Shown piece by piece: positions 1 through 9,430 of a stretch of DNA of 64,000 nt. Source of the DNA: Cupriavidus basilensis OR16. Its GTDB lineage: Bacteria; Pseudomonadota; Gammaproteobacteria; Burkholderiales; Burkholderiaceae. The DNA lies in contig NZ_AHJE01000062.1 of the NCBI RefSeq assembly GCF_000243095.1, positions 19,116-83,115 on the forward strand, read 5' to 3'. Under the pieces are notes generated by a model. That model saw only the letters and a program-made list of their open reading frames with translations, searched no databases and had not been told where the DNA came from. Position 1 is the stretch's first letter; every line of letters starts with the position of its first letter. The translations under genes and the position numbers were made by a program.

Positions 1-623
1 ACGAAAGCAAGGGCTTCGGGCGTATTAGCGCTGGCGCGTCCCATCGGCGTGTCCGTGCCGCCGGGGAGAAGCGCGTTGGCTCTGATGCCTTTGGTACCAA
101 ACTCAGCAGCAATCACCTGCATCAGGCCGATGAGGCCGGCTTTACTCGCCGCATAGGCTCCCATGCCGGGCATCCCCACGGTATGGCCAACAAATGTGGA
201 TGTAAAGATGATGGATCCACCGCCTCGGGCGACCATCGCGGGAAGCTGGTATTTGGCCCCCAGGAATGCACTGGTCAAGTTGGTTTCGAGGATGTCGTTC
301 CAGGCTTTGTTCGGCATGTCAGGAACGGGCAATGCCTCTCCCGTTGTTCCCGCATTGTTGAAGGCGATGTCGAGTCCACCAAAACGACGCACAGCGATCT
401 CCACCAGCTCACGCGCAAGGGATTCATCCCTCACGTCTCCTGCGAGCGCGATGGCCTCGCCCTGATTCCGTTGAATCTCGGCAACGAGGGACTCCAATTC
501 GGTTTCACGGCGCGCCGTCACGATGACCTTCGCACCCTCCGCGGCGAACAACTTTGCCGCGGCATATCCGATGCCTGAACTGGCGCCAGTGACGATGGCG
601 ACTTTTCCTGCTAGCTGCTTCAT
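1..623 (-). CDS. SDR-family NAD(P)-dependent oxidoreductase (3' end outside window)
   Basis: The first 207 codons of a short-chain dehydrogenase/reductase; the gene runs off the left edge. Reading from the ATG at 623 the protein starts MKQLAGKVAIVTGASSGIG, the Rossmann dinucleotide-binding TGxxxGxG motif. NNAG follows near residue 87 and the catalytic YAASK (YxxxK) near residue 155, so all SDR landmarks are present and intact. Family members interconvert alcohols and ketones in the cytoplasm using NAD(P); the substrate cannot be read from sequence. Upstream 624-877 holds no convincing gene. The neighbour on the same strand is an RND pump ending at 878, so co-transcription is possible but the gap of 254 bases argues for a separate promoter. 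Confidence 0.9.
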   Translation of the reverse strand, partial: MKQLAGKVAIVTGASSGIGYAAAKLFAAEGAKVIVTARRETELESLVAEIQRNQGEAIALAGDVRDESLARELVEIAVRRFGGLDIAFNNAGTTGEALPVPDMPNKAWNDILETNLTSAFLGAKYQLPAMVARGGGSIIFTSTFVGHTVGMPGMGAYAASKAGLIGLMQVIAAEFGTKGIRANALLPGGTDTPMGRASANTPEALAF

Positions 624-877
624 GCAAAAACCTCCCCTTCAAGGGTATTCACGGGTCCTGCCAGCATCGCCGACGGGCCGGAATGCTGCGATCCGATTCT
701 TGCTTTCAAATTCAACGATCCGCGTTGCTCTTGTTTTTGCCAGCGCGGCGGAATGGTTGTTTGCTGGCGATCTGTCGCTACTGACTGCATCGGGCCGACC
801 GCGAACTCCAGCAGATTCAATCCGGTTTTGACCAGTTCGGCGTTGGTGATCAGTGCGTCGACCCGGTAGGCGTCGGC

Positions 878-3800
878 TTACTGGTCCGCGAGGTCTTCCT
901 TGCTGACCGTGGTCAGGCGCGCCAGCCGGGGGCTCAGCCAGCGGCGAAGGTCATCCAGGTAGGAGAACCCCACCGGCACGAAGACCAGGCTTAGCAGCGT
1001 CGAGGCCGCCAGGCCACCGATCACCGTGACGGCCATGGGGATGCGGAAGCCGGAGTCCGCGCCGACCCCGATGGCAGCGGGGATCATGCCGGCGACCATG
1101 GCTACCGTGGTCATCACGATGGGGCGCGCCCGCGCCGCCCCGGAGGCCACTAGCGCGGTGTGCCGATCCTGGCCCTCCTTCATGCCATTGATGGCGAAAT
1201 CGACCAGCAGGATGGCGTTCTTGGTGACAATGCCCATCAACATCAGCATGCCGATGATGGCCGGCAGGTCGAGCGCCGCACCAATGACCCACAGCGCGGG
1301 GACAGCACCGATCAGCGACAGCGGCAAGGTGCAGAGGATGGTCAGTGGCTGCAGAAAGTCGCGGAACAGCAATACCAGGATCGCGAGCATCGCCAGAATG
1401 CCGGCGCTCATCGCTACGGCGAAGCTCCCGAACATTTCGTCCATGTACTCGGATTCGCCGTAGTCGATGCGCTGCACGCCGTCCGGCAGCGCGCTGAATG
1501 TCGGCAGCGCAAGGATCGCGTCGAGCGCTCGCCCAAGGGAGCCCGACGCGCGATTGGCATCCACGGTAATGCGTCGCTGGCGATCGTAGCGTTCGATGCG
1601 GGTCTCACCCTCGCCGTAGCCGATGTCCGCCACCGCACTGAGCGGCACGGTAGTCTCCCCGGAGAGCGTGGGCAGGCGTAGCGCGCGCAGCGCATCGAGG
1701 TCGGTACGCGCGGTGTCGCCCAGGCGAACACGCATCGGCAGTTGCCGGTCGGCCAGGAGATAACGGGCGGACAGGGCGTCGATCTCACCCGTGGTGGCAA
1801 TACGCATTGCATTGCCGATGGCGTCGGTGCTCACCCCCAGCCGTGCCGCATCTGCGAAACGTGGGCGCACCACCAATTCGGGACGCGGCGAAGCCAGGCT
1901 GGACTGGACGTTGACCAACTGCGGCAGTGCCCGCATCTCGGCCGTGAGGCGGCGGGCGGCCTGGGCCAGCGCAGCCGGTTCATGGCTCCCAAGCATTACT
2001 GACACCTCGCGCCCGCCGCCTTCGGCGAGGAACTGGAAGCGCAGGTCCGGCAGCGCGGCCAGCGACGGCTGCACAGCCATCTCGAATGCCTTGCGTGTCA
2101 GCCGGCGCTCGTTGCGCGGCTTGAGAACAATGGTGAAGGTCGCCTCGCTCAGGCTCTCTGCCGTGGTCAACACATGTGCCACGTCCTCGTGGCCGTTCAG
2201 TGTGGCGGTGACGCGTCGGGCGGCGTCTTCGGCTTCGCCCGGCGTGCTGCCAGACGGTAATTCGACACGCAGCAATGACAGGCTGGTATCGCTCACCGGC
2301 AGGAAGCCGCTGGGCAAGCGAGGCAGCAACAGCATCGCCAGAACGAAGGGCAGGAAGACCATCAGCAGGGTCAACCCGCGGTGCCGCAGCGCCCATTCCA
2401 GCAGCCGCAGGTATGCCTGCATCAAGCGCCCCCTCGGGCGCGCCGCGTTGGTCAGTGCCGGTTTGGCGTGTGGCACTGGGCGCAGGAAGTACGCCGCCAT
2501 CAATGGCGTGAGCAGCCGTGCCACCAACAGCGAGGCCAGTACCGCGATGGCAGCGGTCAGGCCGAACTGGCGGAAGTACTGGCCGACCACGCCGTCAATG
2601 AAACTCACCGGCGCGAAAACCGCGACGATCGTGAGGGTCGTAGCCAGTACGGCCAGCGCGATGGCATCGGCGGCGTGCAGCGCGGCTTGGTAGGGACGCT
2701 CGCCCATATGGATATGGCGATCGATATTCTCGATCTCGACAATGGCGTCATCGACCAGAATGCCGATGACCAAGGTCAGTGCCAGCAGCGTGATGCTGTT
2801 GAGGGTGAAATCCAGCCAGAGCATGGCGACGAACACTGGCAGGATGGACAACGGCAGGGTAACCGCTGAAATCAAGGTGGCGCGCCAGTCGCGCAGGAAC
2901 AGGAAGACCACCAGTACGGTCAGTATTGCACTCTCGATCAGCGTCTGCATGGCAGTGCTGTAGCTGGCACGCGTGTAGTCGACGGTCGAAGAGACCTCGC
3001 GAATGCCGATATCCGGGTGCGCTGCCTGCAAGGCTGCTAGCCGCTGGCCCACTCGATCGGCCACTTGGGTGTCGCTGGCCCCCTTGCTGCGCCATAGCGA
3101 AAAGCCCACCGTCGCCGCGCCATTGAAATGCGCGAAGCCCTGGGCATCGCTCGCGCCATCACGGATGCGGGCGAGCTCACCCAGCGGCAGCCACTTGCCG
3201 CCGGACAGGGCGATCGGCAGCGCTCGCAAGGCCTCCAGGGAGGTTTGGCGTGCCGGCACACGGATCTCACGGCGCTGGGTCGTGTCGTCCAGGTAGCCGC
3301 CAGGTGATTCGGTGTGGGTCCTGCGCAGTTGGTTGTTGAGCTCTTCGATGCTCAGGCCATACTGGGCCAGCATGGCGGGCTCAGCCTCGATCCGCAGTTC
3401 CCGCTCGGCGCCACCGAAGCGCGCAACGCGTTGTACTCCTGGCGTCGCCAGCAGCTCGCGGCTCACCGTGTTGTTGATGTACCAAGACAGGTCCAGCGCT
3501 GTCTGCGTGGTGGATGTCAGCACGTAGCTGAGCATCGCGCCGCCCTCGATATCGACCCGCTGAATGACCGGCTCGAGGATGGTCTGGGGCAAGGTGCCGC
3601 GGATCTGGCCGATGGCCGCGCGCACATCGTTGACGGCACGATCAGGATTGGTTCCCAGCCTGAACTCGACGCTGGTGTCGCTGACTGCGGCCCTCGTGGT
3701 CGACTGTACATGTCGGACGCCCGGCAGGCCTGCCAACGCATCTTCGACGCGGCGGGTGATGGATGACTCGATCTCGGCAGGAGCGGCACCGGTTTGCACG

Positions 3801-4006
3801 ATGACGACGCTGACCAGCGGAAAGCTGACCGAAGGGTTGGCATTGACCGGCAGCCGCAAGAACGCCGCGATGCCCGCCAGCGTCAGTACGCAAAAGAGAA
3901 CCAGCGTGGGGATGGGGTGGCGTATCGCCCAGGAGGACATGCCCCGCCTCATGTTCCGATTCCCGCTTTCAGCGCGGCTACCAGGGGTTGAGTCTGCCGT
4001 TGCCAC
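878..4006 (-). CDS. RND-family efflux pump, inner-membrane permease
   Basis: A 1042-residue resistance-nodulation-division transporter, the usual length for the AcrB/MexB superfamily. It exports drugs or other toxic compounds with proton influx, working with a periplasmic adaptor and an outer-membrane channel. Visible hallmarks: an N-terminal helix in a SSWAIRHPIPTLVLF context, the paired aspartates in GILVDDAIVEIENI (TM4 proton relay), and the TM10 lysine in MGIVTKNAILLVDF. The GTG at 4006 lies 7 bases past the adaptor stop; an ATG at 3952 (MRRGMSSW) would remove an atypical hydrophilic leader and may be the true start. It is the last gene of a regulator-kinase-adaptor-pump series on the minus strand. 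No outer-membrane factor gene is in the window. Substrate unknown. Confidence 0.93.
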   Translation of the reverse strand: MATADSTPGSRAESGNRNMRRGMSSWAIRHPIPTLVLFCVLTLAGIAAFLRLPVNANPSVSFPLVSVVIVQTGAAPAEIESSITRRVEDALAGLPGVRHVQSTTRAAVSDTSVEFRLGTNPDRAVNDVRAAIGQIRGTLPQTILEPVIQRVDIEGGAMLSYVLTSTTQTALDLSWYINNTVSRELLATPGVQRVARFGGAERELRIEAEPAMLAQYGLSIEELNNQLRRTHTESPGGYLDDTTQRREIRVPARQTSLEALRALPIALSGGKWLPLGELARIRDGASDAQGFAHFNGAATVGFSLWRSKGASDTQVADRVGQRLAALQAAHPDIGIREVSSTVDYTRASYSTAMQTLIESAILTVLVVFLFLRDWRATLISAVTLPLSILPVFVAMLWLDFTLNSITLLALTLVIGILVDDAIVEIENIDRHIHMGERPYQAALHAADAIALAVLATTLTIVAVFAPVSFIDGVVGQYFRQFGLTAAIAVLASLLVARLLTPLMAAYFLRPVPHAKPALTNAARPRGRLMQAYLRLLEWALRHRGLTLLMVFLPFVLAMLLLPRLPSGFLPVSDTSLSLLRVELPSGSTPGEAEDAARRVTATLNGHEDVAHVLTTAESLSEATFTIVLKPRNERRLTRKAFEMAVQPSLAALPDLRFQFLAEGGGREVSVMLGSHEPAALAQAARRLTAEMRALPQLVNVQSSLASPRPELVVRPRFADAARLGVSTDAIGNAMRIATTGEIDALSARYLLADRQLPMRVRLGDTARTDLDALRALRLPTLSGETTVPLSAVADIGYGEGETRIERYDRQRRITVDANRASGSLGRALDAILALPTFSALPDGVQRIDYGESEYMDEMFGSFAVAMSAGILAMLAILVLLFRDFLQPLTILCTLPLSLIGAVPALWVIGAALDLPAIIGMLMLMGIVTKNAILLVDFAINGMKEGQDRHTALVASGAARARPIVMTTVAMVAGMIPAAIGVGADSGFRIPMAVTVIGGLAASTLLSLVFVPVGFSYLDDLRRWLSPRLARLTTVSKEDLADQ

Positions 4007-4013
4007 GGGCTAC

Positions 4014-5139
4014 TCATGCGCCGCGCCAATGAGATAATGAGAGATTCACGTCTTCCCTCGGCAGTACCTCGTCCCCGTCCTGCAGGAAGGTGGCTCCCGT
4101 CACCACAACGTGGCGGTACGTCTCCAAGCCGCCACGGATTTCCACCCAGCCGCTCTCGCGCAACCCGAGTTGCACCGGTGTGCGCCGTGCCCGGCCGTTG
4201 TCCACGACAAACACGTAGGACTCGGTGTTGTCCTCAGCCCCAATGCTGAAGCGCAACGCACGTATATCCAGTGCCATGACGTTGCGCTGCTCGAGTTCGA
4301 TCCTCGCGCTACCGACGCTGCCCGGGCGAGCCGGCGCCGTCTGCGTGCCATCCAGGGCGATACGCGCATAACCATAGCCCGTGGCGGGGTCCACCCAGGT
4401 GCCGATCAACCGGATCGTGCCTTTCAACACGCCGTTCCGACCGCTGGTACTGATCCATACGGGCATGCCGATGGACAGATCCGGCAGCGCCTGCTGCGGG
4501 ATCTGCGCCTGGAACTCGAGCTGCGTGTCGTTGATCAGTCGAAACAGCGTGGTTTGGGTACCGACCATCGAACCGACCTGGACGGAACGCTGTGAAATCA
4601 GCCCCGCGACGGGTGCGCGGATTTCGCTGTGAGCCTGACGCAGCCGCTGCTCTTCCCACGCCGCCTGGGCCTGCCGCAATACAGCCTGTGCGGACAGCAT
4701 GGCCGTACGCTGGCTCTCGAAGTCCTGGCGGCTGACGGCGCCGGCCGGAAGCAGCCGGCGCGCGCGTTCGTGCTGTTCTGTGGCCTGCGCGACCTCTGCA
4801 TCGGCACGTTTCACGGCGTGCTCCGCCTGGCGCGCCTGACTGTTCACAGCCCCTGTTTCGAGGCGCGCCAGCACCTGTCCTTGCTTCACGGGTTCGCCAC
4901 TCTCGACCAGTATCTCTGTGACACGCAGGCCGTCGAGCGGTGAGTTGATAGCGACCTCTTCTCGGGCGACCCATTGAAGTACTAACAGGCTGCGCCGTTA
5001 CCACTGCCGGCACAGGGCGTGGCGTATCGCGGAGAAAACGGGCGACCGGCCAAACGGTGCCAAGGAGCAGACCTGCCAGGCTCACGATGCACAGCCGTCG
5101 CCAACGCCTGTCCTGAGAAAAAAACCTTCTTACCCACAT
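4014..5139 (-). pseudogene. RND periplasmic adaptor (membrane-fusion protein), frameshifted
   Basis: Membrane-fusion partner of the RND permease downstream. The N-terminus (MWVRRFFSQDRRWRR, then a signal-anchor helix) reads in one frame to PAVVTAQPVSTS; the rest (VAREEVAINSPLDGLRV, the lipoyl/barrel-sandwich half-motif, then a coiled coil rich in Gln/Ala/Arg and beta-barrel segments) reads in another. Removing one base of the GGG at 4970-4972 joins them to AQPVSTSMVAREEVAINSP. The upstream frame otherwise gives nonsense, and the downstream frame hits a stop just before the junction. Without correction only an N-terminally truncated adaptor without its membrane anchor could be made. Whether this is real inactivation or an assembly indel cannot be told here. 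It lies between the histidine kinase and the pump. Confidence 0.85.
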
Positions 5140-5247
5140 CGCTTTCTAATCCCTGGAAGACGTGATGTGCGCACTACAACATGGGGCGGGCAAGATCCAG
5201 TCTAGGGTTTATGAAGATTCCATGAAGTTGCGGTATGGCGCTGTCGC

Positions 5248-6435
5248 TTACCGGACGGTGAAGCGCAGGGGGAGGCGGATGCGGATGCGCGCGCCGCCGC
5301 CGGAGCGGTTGTGTACCGTCAGCGCGCCGCCGTGCGCGGCACAGATGGCGACGGCGATCGACAAGCCCAGGCCGCTGCCACCAGCATGTCGGGAGCGCGA
5401 GTACTCGGCTCGCCAAAACCGTTCGCACACACGGTCCAGGTGTTCCGGCGCGAATCCGGGGCCGCGGTCTTCGGCCAACAGGATCAGCTCGCCGTGTTGC
5501 ACATGGGCGCGCAGGACCAACTCCTGGCCTGTGGTGGCATAGCGCAGCGTGTTGTCGATCACGATGGATAGCAGCTGGCCGATCCGGTCGCGGTCGGCCA
5601 GCAGCATCAAGCGTTCGGGTATGTGCAATTCCACCCGCATCATCAGCGCCTCCAGCGTTTTCGCGGCCCAGGCGAGGCGCTCCTTGCACAACGCGCTCAG
5701 CGTGAACTCGTTGAGACTGAGATCCAGTTGCCCAGCGTTGGCCATCGACAGCAGGTGCAGGTCCTCGGTCAGCCGATTAAGCTGGCGGAGTTGGCGCATG
5801 AGTACCTCCAGCTGCGCCGGCTCGGTCGGAAACACGCCGTCAAGTATGCCCTGCAATCGTCCGATGGCCGCCGTCAACGGCGTACGCAGTTCATGGGCGA
5901 TGACGGCACTGGACTCCTGCTGTTCGCGATCGTAGCGCTGCAGCCGTTCCGCCATGTGGTTGAAGTTGATCGTCAGGTTCTGCAGCGCGGGAGGCGTATG
6001 CGCGACCAGGCTGGCCCGCGACGAGAAGTCGCCTCGGGAGATGGCGCAGGCCGACACCGCCACCGCGCCGAGTTGGCGTGACAGGCGCAGCGATACCCAC
6101 ACCCCGCCGGCAATGATCAGCGGCAGCGCGATCATGACCAGGGCCGCGAAGATCAGCATATCTTCGCGCACCATCTCCGGCGCGAAGTAGTCGCCGTATA
6201 GATACTCCCCATAGATCTGGCGCAGGCGTGCCCGATTTTCCCCGGGCGCCGCTTCGAGTGCATCAAGCTCCTGCCGTACCGGCTCGGGGATCGCCTCGCG
6301 CATCTTCGAGTTCCACATGGCGAAGCGATACCACATGCCACCGCCGACCACTGCAAGCGCGATGACCGCCAAGGCGATCATGCGCACACTGATCCAGCGC
6401 CACAGCGTCTCCGGGCGGCGCGTGGCCAGCTTCAT
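5248..6435 (-). CDS. Two-component sensor histidine kinase (BaeS/EnvZ-like)
   Basis: A 395-residue membrane sensor kinase. Two membrane helices (about residues 17-38 and 93-115) bracket a short periplasmic loop; then come a HAMP region, the phosphoacceptor H-box AHELRTPLTAAIG, an N-box (VIDNTLRYA), G1 (EDRGPGFAPE) and G2 (GGSGLGLSI). All catalytic motifs are intact. It autophosphorylates on the H-box histidine and passes the phosphate to the response regulator encoded immediately upstream. The start codon overlaps the regulator stop (ATGA at 6432-6435), so the two are translationally coupled. The genes after it encode an RND adaptor and pump, the usual arrangement for envelope-stress or drug-efflux control. 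The signal sensed is unknown. Confidence 0.95.
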   Translation of the reverse strand: MKLATRRPETLWRWISVRMIALAVIALAVVGGGMWYRFAMWNSKMREAIPEPVRQELDALEAAPGENRARLRQIYGEYLYGDYFAPEMVREDMLIFAALVMIALPLIIAGGVWVSLRLSRQLGAVAVSACAISRGDFSSRASLVAHTPPALQNLTINFNHMAERLQRYDREQQESSAVIAHELRTPLTAAIGRLQGILDGVFPTEPAQLEVLMRQLRQLNRLTEDLHLLSMANAGQLDLSLNEFTLSALCKERLAWAAKTLEALMMRVELHIPERLMLLADRDRIGQLLSIVIDNTLRYATTGQELVLRAHVQHGELILLAEDRGPGFAPEHLDRVCERFWRAEYSRSRHAGGSGLGLSIAVAICAAHGGALTVHNRSGGGARIRIRLPLRFTVR

Positions 6436-7106
6436 GATGGATTCCTGAATCGGTAGCCCAGCCCGCGCACCGTCACCAGTACACCCGTGACGCCAACGGC
6501 TTCCAGCTTGCGTCGCAGGTTGTACATGTGCGCATCGACCACGCGCTCCATCGCGTCACTCTCCGGCAGGCAGGCGGCAAGCAGTTCCGCGCGTGAGAAC
6601 ATCTTGCTGGGAGCAGCCATCAGAAGTGAAAGCAGATGGAAGCAGACCTCATCGCCGGCGTCGATCGAAGCCAACGCAGCGTCGAGATCCACGACCAGCG
6701 TTTCGTGCCGCAGGCGTCCGGCCTGCGACAAGGCCTGTCCGCGCCACCGCCGCAGCACGGCATGCACGCGGGCCACCACTTCACTGGGGTTGTAAGGCTT
6801 GACGACGTAGTCGTCGGCACCATAGAGCAGCGCGCTGATGCGGCTGGAATCACCGCCCACGGCTGTCACCATGATGACCGGCGTTGGGGCGTGGCGCCGA
6901 ATGGCGCTGAGCACCTCATTGCCGCTCAACCCCGGCAGCATGATGTCGAGCAGCATCAGGTCTGGCCTCCACCGCGCGTGCATGTCGAGCGCCTGATTGC
7001 CGTCGAGTGCATGCCGCGTCTGAAAGCCATCGCGTTTGAGATAGGCCACAAGTACCTCCGCGCTGTCTATATCGTCCTCGACGATCAAGATCCGCTCATG
7101 GCTCAT
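6432..7106 (-). CDS. OmpR/PhoB-family response regulator
   Basis: A 224-residue response regulator: receiver domain (MSHERILIVEDDIDSAE acidic pocket; phosphoacceptor Asp in MLLDIMLPG; switch Thr in IIMVTAV; Lys in VVKPYNPSE) and a C-terminal winged-helix effector (AHMYNLRRKLE and VRGLGYRF). The ATG at 7106 is chosen because a GAAGGAG ribosome-binding site sits about 9 bases upstream and it starts exactly at the receiver domain; an upstream in-frame extension to 7175 lacks this. It is divergent from the mipA-type gene at 7302. The 195-base gap holds three hexamers at an 11-base period, the site type bound by OmpR/PhoB proteins, so control of both the pump operon and the divergent operon is likely. 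Confidence 0.95.
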   Translation of the reverse strand: MSHERILIVEDDIDSAEVLVAYLKRDGFQTRHALDGNQALDMHARWRPDLMLLDIMLPGLSGNEVLSAIRRHAPTPVIMVTAVGGDSSRISALLYGADDYVVKPYNPSEVVARVHAVLRRWRGQALSQAGRLRHETLVVDLDAALASIDAGDEVCFHLLSLLMAAPSKMFSRAELLAACLPESDAMERVVDAHMYNLRRKLEAVGVTGVLVTVRGLGYRFRNPS

Positions 7107-7127
7107 TGTTGTGACTCCTTCACGCAA

Positions 7128-7155
7128 TCTTGATGATTTCTTGAGCTTGGCTTGA
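7128..7155. promoter_or_regulatory. Tandem 11-bp-spaced direct repeats, candidate response-regulator site
   Basis: TCTTGA at 7128-7133, TCTTGA at 7139-7144 and GCTTGA at 7150-7155 repeat with an exact 11-base period in the gap between the divergent response-regulator and MipA genes. OmpR/PhoB-family dimers typically bind direct repeats spaced by one helical turn. Assignment to the adjacent regulator is inference. Confidence 0.6.
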
Positions 7156-7301
7156 TGGCGCAGTGCAACGCTCAACTCCCGGAAACAGTTGCTGGGACGT
7201 TACCCCAAAGTTCCTTGAATGAAGGTTACTGCTATCACGAGCGAGTACCCAACGTCAAGGAACGGGTTCCAGTTGATCAGGCGGTGCCAAACGGAGCGGG
7301 A

Positions 7302-8129
7302 ATGAGCGTGTTGCGAATCGACAAGGATATGTTTGCGTGGTGCGTGAGCGGTCTGTTGATCGGCATTGCCGGCAATGCGTTAGGGCAAGCTGAACGAGGC
7401 CCTGAACGGTTGCCGGCCGTCGGCACCGAGACAGGGGGCAGCATCGGTCCAGGGGTGCGGGTGGCACCCGATTACCTGGGGGCCAAGGATACTCGCGTAC
7501 TGCCGGTGCCGGTGGTGTACATCCAGCATGGCGCGCTGTTCCTGGACAGTGCGCGCGGTGCTGGCTACCGCTATGAAACCGCCTCAGGTCTGTACTGGGC
7601 GCAGGCACTCAACTGGGACCTTGGGCGCGTCGATCGCAAGTCCAGCGTCCGCCCTGGCGCCGACCGGCTGCGCGGTATGGGCACGGTCAAGGGTTCCCTG
7701 GTGACCACCGCCGAGCTTGGCTACAACGTCGCGCCCTGGCTTGCAATCCGCGCCGAAGCGGAATTCGCGCTTAGCGAACGTGATCGTGGCAACCGCTACC
7801 GCGTCGGGCTTGAGGGTGCATTGTGGGCGCGTGCCCAGGACGATGTCTGGTACACGGTCGATGCCCATTTCTCCGACCGACGCTTTGCGCGCACCTACTT
7901 CGGGGTGACGCCAACACAGAGTGCGGCTTCCGGTTTCGCGAACTACGCGCCGGATCGCGGGCTCTACGCCTATTCCTATTCCCTGAACTGGGAACATCGT
8001 TTCTCTCGGCATTGGTCCGCTCTGCTGAGCATCAATGCCGTCAACCTCACCGGCGCTGCCGGTAGAAGCCCAATCGTGCAGGAAAGTTTCAATGTTTATG
8101 CCTTGGGCGCAATCAACTACACCTTCTGA
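7302..8129 (+). CDS. MipA/OmpV-family outer-membrane protein
   Basis: A 275-residue exported protein. The ATG at 7302 follows a GGAG ribosome-binding site by about 6 bases and opens a signal peptide that ends near GNALGQA; in-frame codons further upstream are not preferred. The mature part is a beta-barrel of MipA/OmpV type (RVAPDYLGAKDTRVLPVPVV near the start, alternating aromatic strands, C-terminal INYTF ending in the aromatic residue expected for BAM recognition). MipA proteins are outer-membrane scaffolds or stress-related porin-like proteins, often beside two-component systems. Here it is first in a run of four plus-strand genes, with 12 bases to the next start, and divergent from the two-component system. 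Confidence 0.88.
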   Translation: MSVLRIDKDMFAWCVSGLLIGIAGNALGQAERGPERLPAVGTETGGSIGPGVRVAPDYLGAKDTRVLPVPVVYIQHGALFLDSARGAGYRYETASGLYWAQALNWDLGRVDRKSSVRPGADRLRGMGTVKGSLVTTAELGYNVAPWLAIRAEAEFALSERDRGNRYRVGLEGALWARAQDDVWYTVDAHFSDRRFARTYFGVTPTQSAASGFANYAPDRGLYAYSYSLNWEHRFSRHWSALLSINAVNLTGAAGRSPIVQESFNVYALGAINYTF

Positions 8130-8141
8130 AGGAGCGGGATG

Positions 8142-9411
8142 ATGGAAAACATCGGCAACGCAGATCGTTGGGGGTTCAAGCAATTCGTCAGTGCTTCCGT
8201 GGCGGAGGGCCTTCTTACGCAAGCCCGTCGTCATGCAGGGCATGTCCGGCCCGAATATCACGCGCGACGGCTTGCCGTTCGTCAACTTCTCGGGCATCAA
8301 CTATCTTGGCTGGCAGCAGGACAAAAGCGTCTTGTCGGCATTCTGCGCGTCTGTCATGCGCTATGGCCTGTCGACAGGCGGCTCCCGCGCCACGCAAGGC
8401 GTATGCGAGCCGCACCATCGACTAGAGCGGATCCTGAGTCGCCATCATGGCAAGGACAAGACGCTGACCTTCGCATCGGGGATGCTGGCCAACATGGGTT
8501 TCATCAACGCGATGACGGCCAAGTTCAATTTCTCCTCGACCAGCAAGATCGACAATCGGGATGCCGTGCTGGTCTTCGACCGCGATTGCCACTGGAGCCT
8601 GTGGAAGGCCGCTGCACACCTGAAGTTCGGTGAGCGGTTGCTGGCGTTCCGGCACAACGACGTGGTCGATCTGGAACGTGTGCTGGGGATGGTGGGGGAC
8701 AGGAAGGCCATTGTGGTGTTCGAAAGTGTGTACTCATCCGATGGCAGTGTGGCGCCGATCGGCGAGATTCTCGACGTCTGCGAACGCACCGGCACACTGA
8801 GCTACATCGACGACGCCAACGGTTTCATGGTCTATGGCGAACCGCAACGTCCCTTTTACGAAGCGTTCAAGCATATGCGGCGCGCCGATTTCATCATGGT
8901 GTCGCTATCCAAGTCGGTCGGACTCGAGGGCGGCGCCATCAGCGCCAACGCGGAGTTCATCGACGCCTTTGAAGTCCTTAGCGGAACTTCGATTTTCACT
9001 GCCGCCATGCAGCCCGCGACAGCGTGCGCGGCCGCGTCGATCATCGAACGTCTGCAAGACGACCCGAGCGTCATGGATGACTACTTGCGTCGTTCCCTTG
9101 ATTTCCGGCAGGCCCTGCTTGATCTGGACTTGCCGCTGAATGAGGAGGCTTCGTTCATCACGTCGGTCATGATCGGCAACGATAGCAAGGCCGAGCGAGT
9201 ACGTGAAGCGCTCGAGGAAGAAGGATTTTGCGTGCCCATCTTTCGATATCCTGCCGTCAAACGGAACCACGCACTGATGCGCCTGATTCAGCATAAGGAT
9301 CACACCGAATCCGACATCCAACGCTTCGTAGGATGCCTGGCTACGCTGCTGAGGGACGCACCCTGTGATGCGGTTCGCACTCGTTTGCCCCATGCGGCCG
9401 TAGCGAACTGA
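8142..9411 (+). CDS. PLP-dependent alpha-oxoamine-synthase-like enzyme (BioF/KBL fold), 5' frameshift suspected
   Basis: An aminotransferase class I/II-fold enzyme of the alpha-oxoamine synthase group, which condenses an acyl-CoA or acyl-ACP with an amino acid. Landmarks: FVNFSGINYLGW, YGLSTGGSRATQG, the PLP-stacking His in DRDCHWSLW, YIDDANG and the PLP lysine in SLSKSVGLEGG (Lys codon 8911-8913). The DDAHG motif usual in BioF reads DDANG, so the His that contacts PLP O3' is Asn (codon 8818-8820). The long frame opens at a GTG at 8191 with no ribosome-binding site. A good GGAG precedes the ATG at 8142, whose frame gives MENIGNADRWGFKQFVSAS; adding one G to the GGG at 8207-8209 would join the two. 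It lies 12 bases after the MipA gene and 19 before the acyltransferase. Product unknown. Confidence 0.82.
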
Positions 9412-9430
9412 GGCGATCGCGGGAGGGTTT

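Noticed and set aside
620..820. Small minus-strand frame upstream of the SDR gene
   Set aside because: It overlaps the SDR start, has no family similarity and no ribosome-binding site.
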